DNA of 64,000 nucleotides from Cyathus striatus (lineage: Eukaryota; Basidiomycota; Agaricomycetes; Agaricales; Nidulariaceae), in NCBI GenBank assembly GCA_025738555.1, contig JAOVFP010000005.1, forward strand, positions 3,472,001 through 3,536,000, written 5' to 3'. Under the pieces are notes generated by a model that was not told the DNA's origin, did not search any database, and worked only from the letters and a program-made list of their open reading frames with translations. A program made the position numbers and the translations under genes. Positions 1-11,317 of this stretch are shown here, piece by piece; position 1 is the stretch's first letter, and each line of letters begins with the position of its first letter.

Positions 1-14
1 CGTGATATGCTTAC

Positions 15-86
15 TTTAGGTGCATGATCCCAGTAGAGTTCGAGTTGGACGTCCCCCAGGTTGGTTTCCAGGACCACAGATTCCAT
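15..86 (-). CDS. PPIL1-type cyclophilin (peptidyl-prolyl isomerase), first exon only
   Basis: This is the first coding exon of a gene that runs off the left edge of the window. Reading the minus strand from the ATG at 86 gives 24 residues, MESVVLETNLGDVQLELYWD and then HAPK, followed by a GTAAGC splice donor at 14-9. The pattern 'T..G...LELYWDHAPK' is the N-terminus of single-domain spliceosomal cyclophilins (PPIL1/Cyp1), which isomerise Xaa-Pro bonds and act in spliceosome activation. Family assignment is by recognition of this motif. The active-site residues lie outside the window. The gene is divergent from the DTD gene, with about 290 bp between the two start codons. Confidence 0.8.
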
Positions 87-229
87 AAGCTATCAAAAAG
101 GGACAAGAAGGAATAAAAAATAGAAGAGCAAGCTGAGAGGACAGACAGGTAATGGGATAGTTGAGGCAAAGTAGTGGTCCTGAGGATGAAGAAACAGCTG
201 GTTTGGGAATTGCTGGTGTCACATGCCGT

Positions 230-235
230 CACGTG
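230..235. promoter_or_regulatory. CACGTG E-box in the PPIL1/DTD divergent promoter
   Basis: A palindromic CACGTG (context GTCACGTGC) lies in the 290-bp gap between two divergent start codons. In fungi this core is bound by bHLH factors such as Cbf1. Function here is inference only. Confidence 0.3.
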
Positions 236-376
236 CAATAGCTTCCTTCGCGTCTCCTTCCAAATCTCACCTGTCTCTTTCCACCGACCTTCCGCCATCC
301 TCAGGGTTTCTGATTTCCTGCAACAGTCCCTTGAGATACCCTCTCTGTTGCATACGCGTGTACGTACTCTATTCGA

Positions 377-1362
377 ATGCGAGCCGTAATTCAGCGTGTC
401 ACCTCTGCATCGGTGTCAGGTTCGGATCCTCTTTGCCTTCCTAAAGACACGGAAACACTGATTCTCGACGTCTTCAGTCGATAACGAGGTTATCTCCCAG
501 ATCTCCCGAGGACTCATGGTCCTAGTTGGGATTGGAGCAGGTCTGTGCCTCTTCATAGTTGTTATTTCTGTTTCTCTCATCAACTCAAGGTCAGAACAGA
601 TGACACTGACGCCGATGTTGTGACCATCTGTAACAAAGTGTAGGTCCCTCGAACTCAATTACGGTGCTTGTCATCCATAAATATCGCCTCCCGACCTTCC
701 TCCATTCTTGTGCTGTTATATTCAAAGCTTACTTGCGGACCACCGCGAGCGCGCATGACTGACATCGCTTCCTCATTCTTTTAGTCTCTCTCTCCGTGTC
801 TTCTCCGATCCAGCCAATCCAGAGAAGATGTGGAGAGTAAGCGTGAAAGATATTGATGGGGACATTCTTTGTGTATCTCAATTCACACTGTTGGCAAACA
901 CCACAAAAGGCAACAAGCCTGATTTTCATCGTGCCATGGTCAGTTTCTTTTCTAATATGTTTCCGTTTTCTGAAGCTCATTTATTGTTATAGGCTACAGA
1001 ACCCTCCCGGCAGCTATACTTGTCCTTCCTAGAGAAGTTAAAGCATCTCTACCAGCCAGACAAAATCCAGGGTAAGTGATCTATATTCTCATCTCTTGAA
1101 AGATTCTTTTATCTCACGAACATTTTCTAGATGGTAGATTTGGCGCTATGATGAACATCAGCTTAACGAACGAAGTACTGATCATATTCGATATCCTTAA
1201 CCCCTCTCTGACCACATTTTCCAGGGCCCAGTCACGTTTACTATTGATTCGCGCAAGTTCGAGTATGTGGATCAGCCAAATAAAGCGGTTGGTGTGAGTT
1301 CGAAGACCACCGCATCTCGAAAAGTACCGAGCGAGGGAAAAATAGTTGAACAGGATGCATAG
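377..1362 (+). CDS. DTD1: D-aminoacyl-tRNA deacylase (DTD)
   Basis: Seven exons were traced: 377-419, 478-540, 600-639, 785-938, 993-1071, 1131-1174 and 1225-1362, giving 186 residues. DTD hydrolyses D-amino acids (and mischarged glycine) from tRNA, a proofreading step in the cytosol. The start [13 protein letters not shown] is the standard family N-terminus. The signature [12 protein letters not shown] and the Gly-cisPro loop GPVTF, which shapes the chirality-sensing pocket, are both intact. The last coding exon runs about 25 residues past the usual family C-terminus ([17 protein letters not shown]...), ending at TAG. Exon 3 uses the acceptor AACAG at 595-599; nearer AG sites break the frame. 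The 145-n intron before exon 4 is long for this genome. Confidence 0.92.
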
Positions 1363-3777
1363 TCACAACAGGTAATCCGTTATTAACTTCCTCTGTAGGT
1401 TAGCGGGTCGGCCCCGGTTTTTTATATGTCCTTAAAGTCCTGGCAGGGATATGCTGTGGCTGCACAATTGACTCATGACCGTACCTGTGATAGTCCTTTC
1501 CATCTTTAAAGGACAAGATATGTTTAGTCTTTATTGACGTGGTCAGGTGAAATCAATAATGAGGAACAGGAGTCAGTTTCACTCTGCGAAGCTTTGTTTT
1601 CAATTTCCGAAAAATGTTTGCCGCAGATACAATGCTGCGGGGCATCTCTTTCGTGCCACAGTGAGAATTATTCTTTCTGACGTCATTTATGAAATAGGGG
1701 ATGGATTTTGGTCTTCATAACAACTGGTAATTCATGATTTTGGCGTCGAACAGCGGTACGAACTTTTGTATATGCTCTGTTGCATGTTACCCATAGTGAC
1801 TATACGTCTAGGTTGAAAATATATCACTGGCAAATACCCACATGTGCACGCCGATTTTTCCAACTGTTTTTAAGATCTCGGTTTTACAGAAGCTTGAATT
1901 GATGCATCCTCGGAAAATGTACAAATCAGGTTTGCTATCCCTTCAAATTATTTTGACCTCCGAGGAGGACGCAGCATCCTCTAACGTCCTGTGTGCGCCA
2001 ACTCGGAGCTCCTTCACCTCGACTGATCCATCAGTGCGCCCGACATGTAAAAATATTATGTCCGTCGCCAATCTCATGGACGACTAACTCCTCCACCACA
2101 CCGCTGAGTAAAGTTAATCAGCAATAGCAGGTGCCACTAGTCGTGGAAATATACCGATGGTCGTATGAATAACCATGATCACTTTGACGATAAATCTCCT
2201 TTTCGTGTGAGAGAGGGGGGTATTTTGTGAAGTTCTATCGCCTCCCATCCATTGTCTCAAATGGGTGTAATCAAAGAAAGAATCTCGGTCTTAGGGCGTA
2301 CTACAGCTAGCAGAGCGAGCTGCTATCCAAGTGGTAATTTCTCCCGTTCTTTCCGCATGCTCAAATTAGAACATGTGTATTTATTTTTTTCAATGCTCGT
2401 GCATGAAAGGATATTCCGACTTCTAGAGACTACTGGCTCACTCGAATGTTTCATGCTTGATGAAGCTACTAGATGGAAAACAACAAATATATCATGCCGA
2501 CACATTATCCCCACCATAGGTCTATTCTTGTCCCGTTGTTTTATATGTGGGGTCAATTATGGTGCTGCTTTTGTGCTACTTACAATTTTTTCACTGACAA
2601 AATAGCAAAGATCGTGGCTTTGAAACCTACCGTTCTTCTCCAACAATCCGATCGACTCCGACACTGAAACGGTTCCGACGCGGTCCTGGCATTCTATCGA
2701 CTATTTTATTTACATCTTCCCGCGATACTGCTGACCTTTCTGACGTTGACAACAGCTCCGTTCTAAGTTGGCTCGACATCGCCTTCGGTCAGTCAACCAC
2801 ATGCATCAGCACTAGACAACTCAGGATATTTATTCCCATAATTCCCAGCAATTGACAGACGTCCAACAGGATATCAAGACGTGCGGCTTGTTGGGGGTTG
2901 TTTTCCCCGTCGTTGAAGCCCGATAATTGATCTGACCGTTGACGATAATTAGGCGGCAAGCATGTACCGTTACGTGATATTGGCGATGTCATGTGTCTAT
3001 GCGCCTAAGTACTTGTCGTGGTTTCGTTCATTGTTCAATACCAAAGAGATGGAGATGAGTGACTAGAGGCGACTAGATGCTTCGGGTAATCAAAGATTGC
3101 CGAAGTATGAAATATATTTCTCTCCCAAATGCAAAGGACTAGATTCGGTTATGACATTTAATTAATTCTAACATTGGTACACTGTTTATAAATCATTACG
3201 ATCTCGTTCACGTTTTCTATCTGCCCTTTCTCTTCCAGTTTCTCCTCTCTTCCTTTCTCACCTATTTTCGCCTTGGCGATGTGTATATTATCATCACTAC
3301 CGATATTTACTTATGCTTATACATGATTCAATGTTATCACCTCAGTCTTCGCACTCCAAAGTAATGATTCTCACAAGATTCTCATGAATGAAAATGAACC
3401 CAAAACTCATTATCAGCATGCTTCATTTCACTACTTCGTTAAGCGACTTTAATCTTCAAGCTATTATATATATTACTACATACTCCGCGAACATTGTCGG
3501 AACTTGATCAGAACAATGAATATAAGTAATTACTTAATTAACCTCGACAAGTCGGTTTAATAGGTAGACCGTCTGACTATGATGGCAAGATCGCGCCTCG
3601 TGATCGTGTCGTTACGCGTGTTCTCGTGCACTACAACTTCTGGAAAACAACTTCGACATAGCCTCAAGAATCAACACATTGCAAGCGCTCGAGCCTCGCA
3701 TGCAACAGCCATCAAGCACTCACCTCGTATTCTTCCTCTTTTATTGCTACCATTAGCTTACGAAGACTATATGATTC
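1363..3777. other. 2.4-kb intergenic stretch without a recognisable gene
   Basis: Only short reading frames without recognisable domains are seen. The longest, a 117-residue frame on the plus strand at 2252-2605, has no homology signal I can recognise and no splice-extended partner. The part at 3100-3550 is AT-rich and probably holds the promoter of the following F-box gene. Confidence 0.5.
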
Positions 3778-5556
3778 ATGTTAGGGTCAATAGTACTGCG
3801 TTGCGACTTTCTCTCTAGAATTCCAGCTGAAATTATATGGATAATATTACAAGAGCTTGATATTCGGTCGCTAATCAAATGCAGAGAGGTACGACTGATC
3901 GTTTTCATTCATAATAGCGACGATGGCTCATTTAAACCCTTCAGATATCTCGTTACTTCCTTAATTTGATTGATTCTTCTGTTTTACTGAATTATGAAGT
4001 CGAACTTTACGCAGCAAATCTTATTGAAGGACCTTTTAGCTTGTCTGCCACTACGTCTGCGCGCTTAAAGCTTCTGAGAGAACACCAGAAAGCATGGAGG
4101 CTGATGAACTGGAAGGAGAAAGTGCATTTTACGTTACCTCGAGAAGACTATACATCTCTTAGTGCATGGGAGTTTCGTGGTGGGGTGTTAGCTTTCGGAG
4201 AGCAGCGCCAACTGTGCTTCATACAGCTGCCTTCGCCGCTTCGTGGTATTGCAAGAAAGGATTGGGTGCTATCGGATCTTGGATTCAACATTAAAGATTT
4301 TTGTATAGATCCTTCTCAGGATCTTCTTGTCATTATTGAGCATGTTGTCGGACAACAGTAAGTGTTGTGTCACTATTTCTCTCGATGTATTGATTGACAC
4401 ACGCCAGTGATGTTCAAACATCATTTCGCATACATATGCTCTCCCTTGCCACAGGTATACAGCATCCCCTTGCAAAAAAACAGACAATAGCCTATTTACC
4501 CAATCAACTCGGCACTATGTGGTGGTACGTGGTACGGATATGCTACGATCATGTAGCGGTGATGTTTCAAGTACTCGAAGAAGGAACTTGTGAATTAGTG
4601 GTATGGAACTGGAAAACCAGAGAACTGAAAAAGGTGTGTTCATTCGTTTTTCTTTCACTTATGTTCTAATTTGCATCTTCAAAGAGAGTATCCGGTGATA
4701 TTGGAGCATATATCTTCCTCACAAAGACATTGGTCATGCTGGGAATGACTGAAGAACAGGATAACGAGCGGTTTATATGGAGTATCGAAGTCGTAGATAT
4801 CGACGCGCCTAACGTGCCAGAATGCGCAGAGAATATAGAAGCTACGCGGCTATGTTCCTTCCAGTTCCCTCAAATCCAAAGTGGTCTGGACGAAGGTGAT
4901 GATGGCGACGTAGACCTTACTATATACACCGACTATGACACATTATCTCCTCCACGCAAAGACATTTCCTACCCTTTTTGCACAGACAACGAGGATGCGT
5001 TAATTGCAATAACTCCCTTCAGTATTCCCATAACGCCCACCAGCATAACATTCTTTCTTATCCGGTCTCATCTTCTCGCGGCAGTACAGGACGTTGTTGA
5101 AGGAAAACGTTCCAAGATTCTCCAGTGGGGTAAATGGGAAGACGTTGAACTTCGTATCATGCGAGTTCACACTCCCATGGAATGGTTCTGTTACATTCAC
5201 GGGATGAAAGCTATCATACCTTCCTACAACACCCAGGAAGTGTTTATTTATGATTTCTGCCCACGGAGCATTAAGAGGAATCAGTTGCGCGATACTGAGG
5301 AAGCAATGAATGTGGAATATGATATGGAGGCTAGCGAGGATGATTTTGAGTATTTTGCTGAGCCTGTTAAGTCGACCTTACCGTATATGAAGACTACAGG
5401 TATTTTGCCTGAAATGACGAACAGAGCAGAGTTAATGCTCGGGGAGGATACGATTATTATAGTACCAGTAAGTCTTACGGGTTCTATTTCGTTATATTCT
5501 TAATAATATCGGCGTTCTTTCAGAGCAGTGCAGAGTTCATTATTTATTGTATTTAA
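3778..5556 (+). CDS. F-box protein, Agaricomycete type
   Basis: Five exons were traced: 3778-3888, 3945-4357, 4408-4633, 4685-5467 and 5524-5556, giving 521 residues. The N-terminus IPAEIIWIILQELDIRSLIKC is an F-box, which would dock the protein onto SKP1 in an SCF ubiquitin ligase. It is followed by VELYAANLIEGPFS and LKLLREHQKAWRLMNWK, the pattern seen in a large expanded family of mushroom F-box proteins with a beta-propeller-like C-terminal half. No canonical WD or kelch repeat is obvious, so the substrate-binding part is unassigned. All splice phases agree and the reading frame is open from ATG to TAA. A SKP1 gene lies 26 kb downstream in this window. Confidence 0.85.
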
Positions 5557-5848
5557 GCAACGTATTACAAGTTTACGCGCAGTTACAGGACATTGTACTA
5601 TAATACTCATGTGTACTGTGTACAGTTACCATTGTTGAAGATAATCAGAGGTGAATTTCAGTATATTGTTATAGTCATTACGGAACACTGTACAAACTAT
5701 CTGAATATCGGTACATCTATCTGCGCTTATAATAGAACACTGAAGACAGACTGAGCTACGTCACTATAACAAGTAAAATCGGAAAAGATAAAGGAATGAC
5801 ATAGGATAGATTACTTCTCACCAAACTTATTTCGACACTCATTTAATT

Positions 5849-8698
5849 CTACCTTGCATCGTCGTCGACACGGATACTTCCCGCCCTAATCCTCACCCCA
5901 TCCCTAACCAAAGTTCCGCCAACTGGGCCAGGCTCTTCAATATCTTCCCCTTCAAGAGGATGTATCTCTGGCACATCCCTCGGCAACCGCACAAGCGTAA
6001 GCATGATAAACCCAGTAAAGACAGAGACTACCGAAACGGCAAATATAGCGCGCGGAAGCGTCGCTACGGTCTTCATGTACACAAGGCCGTAAAGCGACGG
6101 GCCAATGATCTGCGAGCTATGTCGTTTACCCCATTAGGCAGAGTAAGGGAAAACAGATAAAGAAAGGAACATACCACAGAGCCTGCACAACGCTCATGGC
6201 ACCAAATAATTTCCCTGACTCTGTTCCCCCTCTCCTCGAGTACAACGCCAAAGTGACGCTCTGCACGGCAGGTGAAAATCCAGATCCCATGGCAGCAGCC
6301 ATACCGAACATCGTAAACACAATCGGGCTCCGTGTGAGGCCCATGAAAACATACGAAAGAGCATCAATAAGCAAGGACGCGCGTGCTAGGTTGAGGTCAA
6401 ATGCGGGTGAGTGGATCTCTTTGCGGATCATTTTCGGTGGTGTATGTTCCGAGGAAGTGGGGGAGAGGAGGGGTTCAGTTTCGCTGGATGAGCTGACAAG
6501 AAATTCGATAATGACTGGCTTTGGTTTGAAGAGCTTTATGGTAACTATGAAGAGGAGTTTGGTATAAATTTAATGATACGGAGGAACATACATACCGGGA
6601 AGGATGACAGCCAGGAACAGAGCGCGTGCAGCACCAATAAGACTGAGCCAGTACCCCAACTAACAGCCTATCATGTCAACTACTACAGAAGGGAAAACAA
6701 AGAACCTACTCACAGTCTCAGAAGTCCACCCAAACATCGCAGACGCATACTGAAATTTCGGAGTATACGATCCCATAAGCGTAAGAGTAAACCCGTATGC
6801 CAAAGCCATCAGCATCAAATTCCAATCCCTCTTCTTCCTCTTCAAAGGATTCGTCCCGACCTCATCCACCGAAGGCGAAAACACAGCAAGCGGTGTCAAG
6901 AAGCCAAATACTCTCTTCATAAGCCCAACTCCGCCTCTGGCAGCTCTCAGTTCTTGCTCATACTTCGCTTTGGAGCGGTCTCGGTGCACTTTTGATAGGG
7001 ACTCGGGGAAGACGGTCCAAACGAGGAGAGTGTACGCCATGTGCAGAGATGCGGTGGCGTAGAAGACTGAAAGGGTTGTTCCTGTAAAGCGGATGAGGAG
7101 GCCTCCTAAAGTGGGCCCGAAGGCCATGCCGGTGAACATTAGTCCGAGGCCAAGCGAGAACACTCGGGATCTGGAACGATGTTAGGATTTGAGAAAATTG
7201 AATAGGGAGTGCGGTTACCTAGCGCTCTCGGTGGAAGTGTCTGCTAGGTAGGCGTGCATCGCCGCAACACCAGTTGTCAATCCTAACCATGTAATTATCA
7301 ACACACGGGTATATTGGATAAAATTACACGAACCACCAAGGGTGCCCTCTACAATAGCCCCAACAACGAGGAACCAGTATCCTCCAGGAATATGCTTTGA
7401 AAATAGCGTGACGAAGATGAAGTTCCATTCTGTGAATAGCAAACCTATGATGGAGATGCCCATCACGCGCGTGCGGCCATGTCGATCGGAGAACTACAGT
7501 ACATTGCAGCATTCGAAGCATAAGAATCAATCCGAGCGCGGATGAGATGAGACCGCCAATTAACCAGAAATAGGCATCCGATATCAAGCCAATATTAAAG
7601 CGAAGGAACCAAGGGCGCCAGCAACATATCGAACAAGATCCAACCATAAAAATACACGGGAAAAGGAAATACGAGACAAGAATCAGGAATCTGGCGCAAT
7701 CTAAGATTGGAAAAGAGCATAAACTCACAGCGCCCCACCAACCGGTAGTCAGGCAGCTCAAGATGCCCATGGAAGTGGTTATAACTGGAGCAACATAACA
7801 ATACAGCGTCAGCGATATGATAGAAGAATGAGGGAGAGAAGTAAAAATAGAAAGCGGGGTAAGGAGAAAAGCTGACGTCAGGATAGTCGTCAAAGTCAAA
7901 ACGCGAAAACATGAGATTAGAAATCGTGTGGGTAAAAATAGATTTTGGGCGCGATAAGGGCCATCCCGCTGAAAAAAGCAGGCAAAGATAGATGAAACGA
8001 CGGCGAGGCAAACGCACCTGTACTCAGTTGTGCGACCGCGGCTTGGACGATAGGATCTGACGCGCAGAGATTCGGCTTAGATGGTAGAGGCACAGTCTCA
8101 TTTGCTCCAGTGAAAGACGATATTACATGCTTTATACCCATGCCCATGCTAGCGTTGCGGTGCATGTCAGACGAAAGCAAGGCAGAGGCAACATTGATGT
8201 TTCCCCCAAGACCGCCATTGGGAAAGTTCAGCTTAAAAATATCAGGTTTGTGCACGCTGCATACAAGCATGGTGTATATTTCAATCTTTGGAGCAATGGT
8301 CGCCGAGGTTGCAATTGCAGTGAGCGGGAGAACCCCAAGGAGCCTTCATTATTGTTCAAATAGGTAACGAGACAATAGGCGGGAAATTCATACCACCAAG
8401 GGGAAGGCCTCTTCCACCACGGCAAGCTTGCTCGCTTCCTCATTTCTGCGTTCAGCAGAGGATCTTCTTCCTCTTCTCCGATAAGGGATTCCTCCGCGTC
8501 GTGGCCATGGTGTGGATGCACGAACTCATGCAGACGTTCAGCGGCTTCTTCGCCGACCTGGCCATCTGGCAAAATCATTCCCTCAGCCTGAGGAATGTAG
8601 GGAACGTTGGGGTGGTCAGCTATCATGGGATTCCCGTGCCTAGACGCATGAGAACGCGACCGCGCAGCAGCTGCGGGCTTAGGGGTACCAGAGGACAT
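5849..8698 (-). CDS. MFS transporter, drug:H+ antiporter-like
   Basis: Nine exons were traced on the minus strand: 8394-8698, 8018-8343, 7729-7784, 7334-7493, 7219-7282, 6714-7170, 6596-6659, 6175-6544 and 5849-6116, giving 689 residues. It is an integral membrane transporter of the major facilitator superfamily, with a long hydrophilic N-terminal tail rich in Glu, Pro and His. The loop 2-3 motif appears as SDRHGRTRVMG. Motif C-like glycines are seen in FTGMAFGPTLGGLL, and GGFSP-type helices in GSGFSPAVQSVTLALYSRR. The sequence resembles fungal relatives of TetA/MFSD14 transporters; the substrate is unknown. Introns 2 and 3 are about 233 and 235 nt, against roughly 45-60 nt for the others. 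The gene is divergent from the GMF gene, 316 bp away. Confidence 0.87.
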
Positions 8699-9014
8699 TG
8701 TAGGTGGTCAGTACTCAGTGGTGGTTGAGGACAAACCACGGAGCCGAATAGAGATGGGTGCTGGAATGAGGGTTAAGCTAATAGGATGGTTAGTGGGGGA
8801 AACAAGACGGTGGTCGGATAGGATGCATGTGTGTAATGGAGTTCCATATGTGAGGTAGTTGAAGCACATATGCCACCACGTTCCATTGTCGCTGTGATTG
8901 GTTGCACGAATAGAATAGTTTCATCATTAATATCTTATCTGATACCCCCATCACCCGTACCTTTCTTCGTAATCCACCTTATCTTATCTCCTTCCTCTCT
9001 TCCGCATACTCACC

Positions 9015-9596
9015 ATGGCAAGTCATTTAGTCTCATCCATCTTCGTATCCTCTGTCTAACGCCCCTTAGTCCCAAACAGTCGACATCCCTCAATCAATCA
9101 AGGACTCTCTCCGCAAGTTCAGGTTTGCACGTCGCAATGCAGGAAGCGCAGCAATCGTCATCAAGATCAACAAGGCAAAGCTCATCATGGAGGAGGTAGA
9201 GCAATTTGACGACATATCCATTGAGGATCTCGCCGAAGGTACTTATATATTGTTACTCTATCCATCGCTGCCTTTCAATTTCTCCCTTAGAGCTCCCAGA
9301 GAACTCTCCTCGATATGTCGTACTTTCCTACGAACTCCACCACAATGATGGAAGAAAGTCCTTCCCTCTTGTTCTCCTTAACTGGGCACCAACAACAAGT
9401 GAAATCGGTCTCATGACTCTTCATGCTAGCGCTCTCTTGAACTTCCAGAATACTGTGAGCCCGCTCCTCATGCATTTTTATTACAACTTCTACTAATACT
9501 TACTTTTAGGCGGACGTGAGTAAAGTTATCGAGCTGAGGGATGGTCCGGAAGGTCTTACTAAGGAAGTTGTTGACACCGCACTGCTTGGAAAGTAG
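9015..9596 (+). CDS. Glia maturation factor family protein (ADF-H domain)
   Basis: Four exons were traced: 9015-9017, 9070-9238, 9291-9454 and 9510-9596, giving 140 residues, the normal family length. GMF proteins (yeast Aim7, fission yeast Gmf1) bind Arp2/3 complex, debranch actin filaments and inhibit nucleation. The sequence reads TVDIPQSIKDSLRKFRFARR near the start, then INKAKLIMEEVEQFDDISIE and ELPENSPRYVVLSYE, all typical. The first coding exon is only the ATG, and the first intron starts with GCAAGT, a GC-AG intron; no GT donor gives an open frame. The second exon ends GCCGAA-G before GTACTT. This gene is divergent from the MFS transporter gene. Confidence 0.92.
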
Positions 9597-10043
9597 TGTC
9601 ATGCAATCATGTTGGATATATACCAATACCCGTCCCGTGATAACGATGACCCCCTGGTCATGTTTTGTCGTGTGTCTGGAAACCAAATGCTGTATTTATC
9701 TATCACCCATGGACAATTTGAGCTAACGAATATCCGTACCGTACATGCACAGTGTTCCGTACCAGCCGAAGTGAACCATTGTAGTGGCACCTGCCAGTAA
9801 GCATTGTGAAGCTGCGCGACATCCAGGGGTGCGAATTGATAAATTAGTATTGACCTCGGGATGATTAATACTCACTTCACCGTAAGCCATACATTCCAAC
9901 TTCTGACAATTACAAAGCGGAACTGCTTGCATCCGACTCTCGAGAGCACTCTTACTCGATGTAAAATACCAGCATAGTGAAATTCTTCTTATGAAACCGC
10001 CGGTGCCCGCTCGCGCCCCTGACTCATTCAACTTCACTGAAAA
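9597..10043. other. Short intergenic region
   Basis: This covers the 3' flank of the GMF gene up to the first recognisable repeat unit. Only short, non-conserved frames are present on either strand. Confidence 0.5.
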
Positions 10044-10678
10044 GTTAGAATCGAAAGAGTAAAGGAAACATATCTAAATGGAGTAATCTTGAAAGCTTTG
10101 AACCCTGACATTTACTTCAAACTGATCAAAGTACGAATGCTCAGAACTGTAAGAGTTATAAAATCCCGCCGCTCTAAATAGCTCTGGACGTCTTTCTACA
10201 GAAATCCAGTGTAAATTGACTAGAATAGATTCGATGTCTTGAAGTAACTAAAGATCCACATAAACGATATCCGATGCGCAGGTTAGAATCGAAAGAATAA
10301 CGGAAACGTATCTAAATGGAGTAGCTTAAAAGCTTTGAACCCTGAATGCTTGGTTTTTCCTTCCATCTTCCTGCTTCAAGCCGGTCAAAGTACGAATGCT
10401 CGGAACTGAAGGCGTATTCCAATCCCGCCATTCTAATCAGCTTTGGTCATTTTTCCGTAGAAATCCATTGCGAATCGACCAATATAAGCTTCATGTCATG
10501 AAGTAGCCGAAGATCCACATAATCCAATCCGATGTGGCAACATATAGCAACCGACACAATCGAAAAGAACGGCGAATTTTGCGGCCTCACCAATCTGAAA
10601 AGAACACCGGTGGATATCTGCCGAACATACGCATAACCAGATGCAGAAAGAACCAGTATTCATATATTTCTAGGAAAC

Positions 10679-10855
10679 TTTACTCCATTTTCATTGCCCT
10701 TCGCTCGTCGGGCCCGAGTCAATAGATGTCCATGGACCACAATCCCGCTGAATCCCCCAAATATAGGGTAGGCGACGGGAAGGAACGACGGGGATCTCAT
10801 CTTAAGACCGAAATAACACATTGTGTCCAAAACTGAGTCTTGAATTCCAAGTTGC
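10679..10855 (-). pseudogene. Decayed copy of the PIG-M 3' end (copy A)
   Basis: Plus-strand TTTACTCCATTTTCA at 10679 matches the same string at 11317, which is the complement of the PIG-M stop region. ACATTGTGTCC at about 10818 matches the same string in PIG-M. Translated on the minus strand, a frame carries LDTMCYFGLKMR and later GGFSGIVVHG, corresponding to LGHNVYFGLWIRG and GGIMHGYRAG in the functional gene. No upstream PIG-M exons are present, so this is a 3' fragment only. Confidence 0.65.
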
Positions 10856-11060
10856 CGGTCGAACAACGAAAGCACACGTACCATCTTCCCTAATGCTCTC
10901 GAGTTTCGAAAGTACTACAATCCAAGCCGGCAAAATTACGAATGCTTGAGTATTCACCGGCATTTTCATTTTGAGAAATAAAGATATCCGCCGAAGACTC
11001 CACTCCACACATGTAAAATCATTCGAACTTCTATCTGTGAAAATCAAAAGGATATTAAAT

Positions 11061-11200
11061 AACTCCATTTTCACCACGTTGCTCGCAGGTTGATAACCAT
11101 CCAGGATCCCGCCAATTTCCTCATAGCAGCATACGCCGACCTATTATCCGCGGGCCGAAATGGACTTTATGTCCCAAATTTCTTGAGATATTGAGCCAAG
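11061..11200 (-). pseudogene. Decayed copy of the PIG-M 3' end (copy B)
   Basis: Plus-strand AACTCCATTTTCAC at 11061 and GGGCCGAAATGGACTTTATG at about 11150 match the PIG-M 3' end (ACTCCATTTTCAC at 11320; AGGCCAAAATAGACATTGTG at about 11422). On the minus strand a frame reads NLGHKVHFGPRII, against FLGHNVYFGLWIR in the intact gene, and is then interrupted by a stop codon. It is closer to PIG-M than copy A. Confidence 0.65.
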
Positions 11201-11317
11201 CCAGCCAACAACGAATGCCCACAAATCGAATGAACAGCGCCGTCTTTCCGAGATTCCCGTTCAACTAGGTTCAAATTTCATGCAATGAACAATCTGCAAA
11301 ACCCAAAAAGCATAGGT

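Larger units (their letters stand above)
10044..11317. repeat. Degenerate tandem repeat array beside PIG-M
   Basis: Two clear units start at 10044 and 10282, an offset of 238 bp. Both begin GTTAGAATCGAAAGA and both contain CTAAATGGAGTA, AAAGCTTTGAACCCTGA, CAAAGTACGAATGCTC, AATCCCGCC and AGATCCACATAA. Weaker units follow: CCAAGCCGGCAAAATTACGA at about 10923 and GCCAAGCCAGCCAACAACGA at about 11196. The later units also contain sequence related to the 3' end of the neighbouring PIG-M gene (listed separately). Unit length varies from about 240 to 390 bp and divergence is high, so these look like old, decaying local duplications. Confidence 0.7.

Noticed and set aside
2252..2605. 117-codon plus-strand frame
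   Set aside because: No recognisable motif, no splice-linked extension and an overlapping antisense frame of similar length.
6196..6995. Plus-strand frames of 123 and 140 codons
   Set aside because: Both lie antisense to traced exons of the MFS transporter and show no independent domain.
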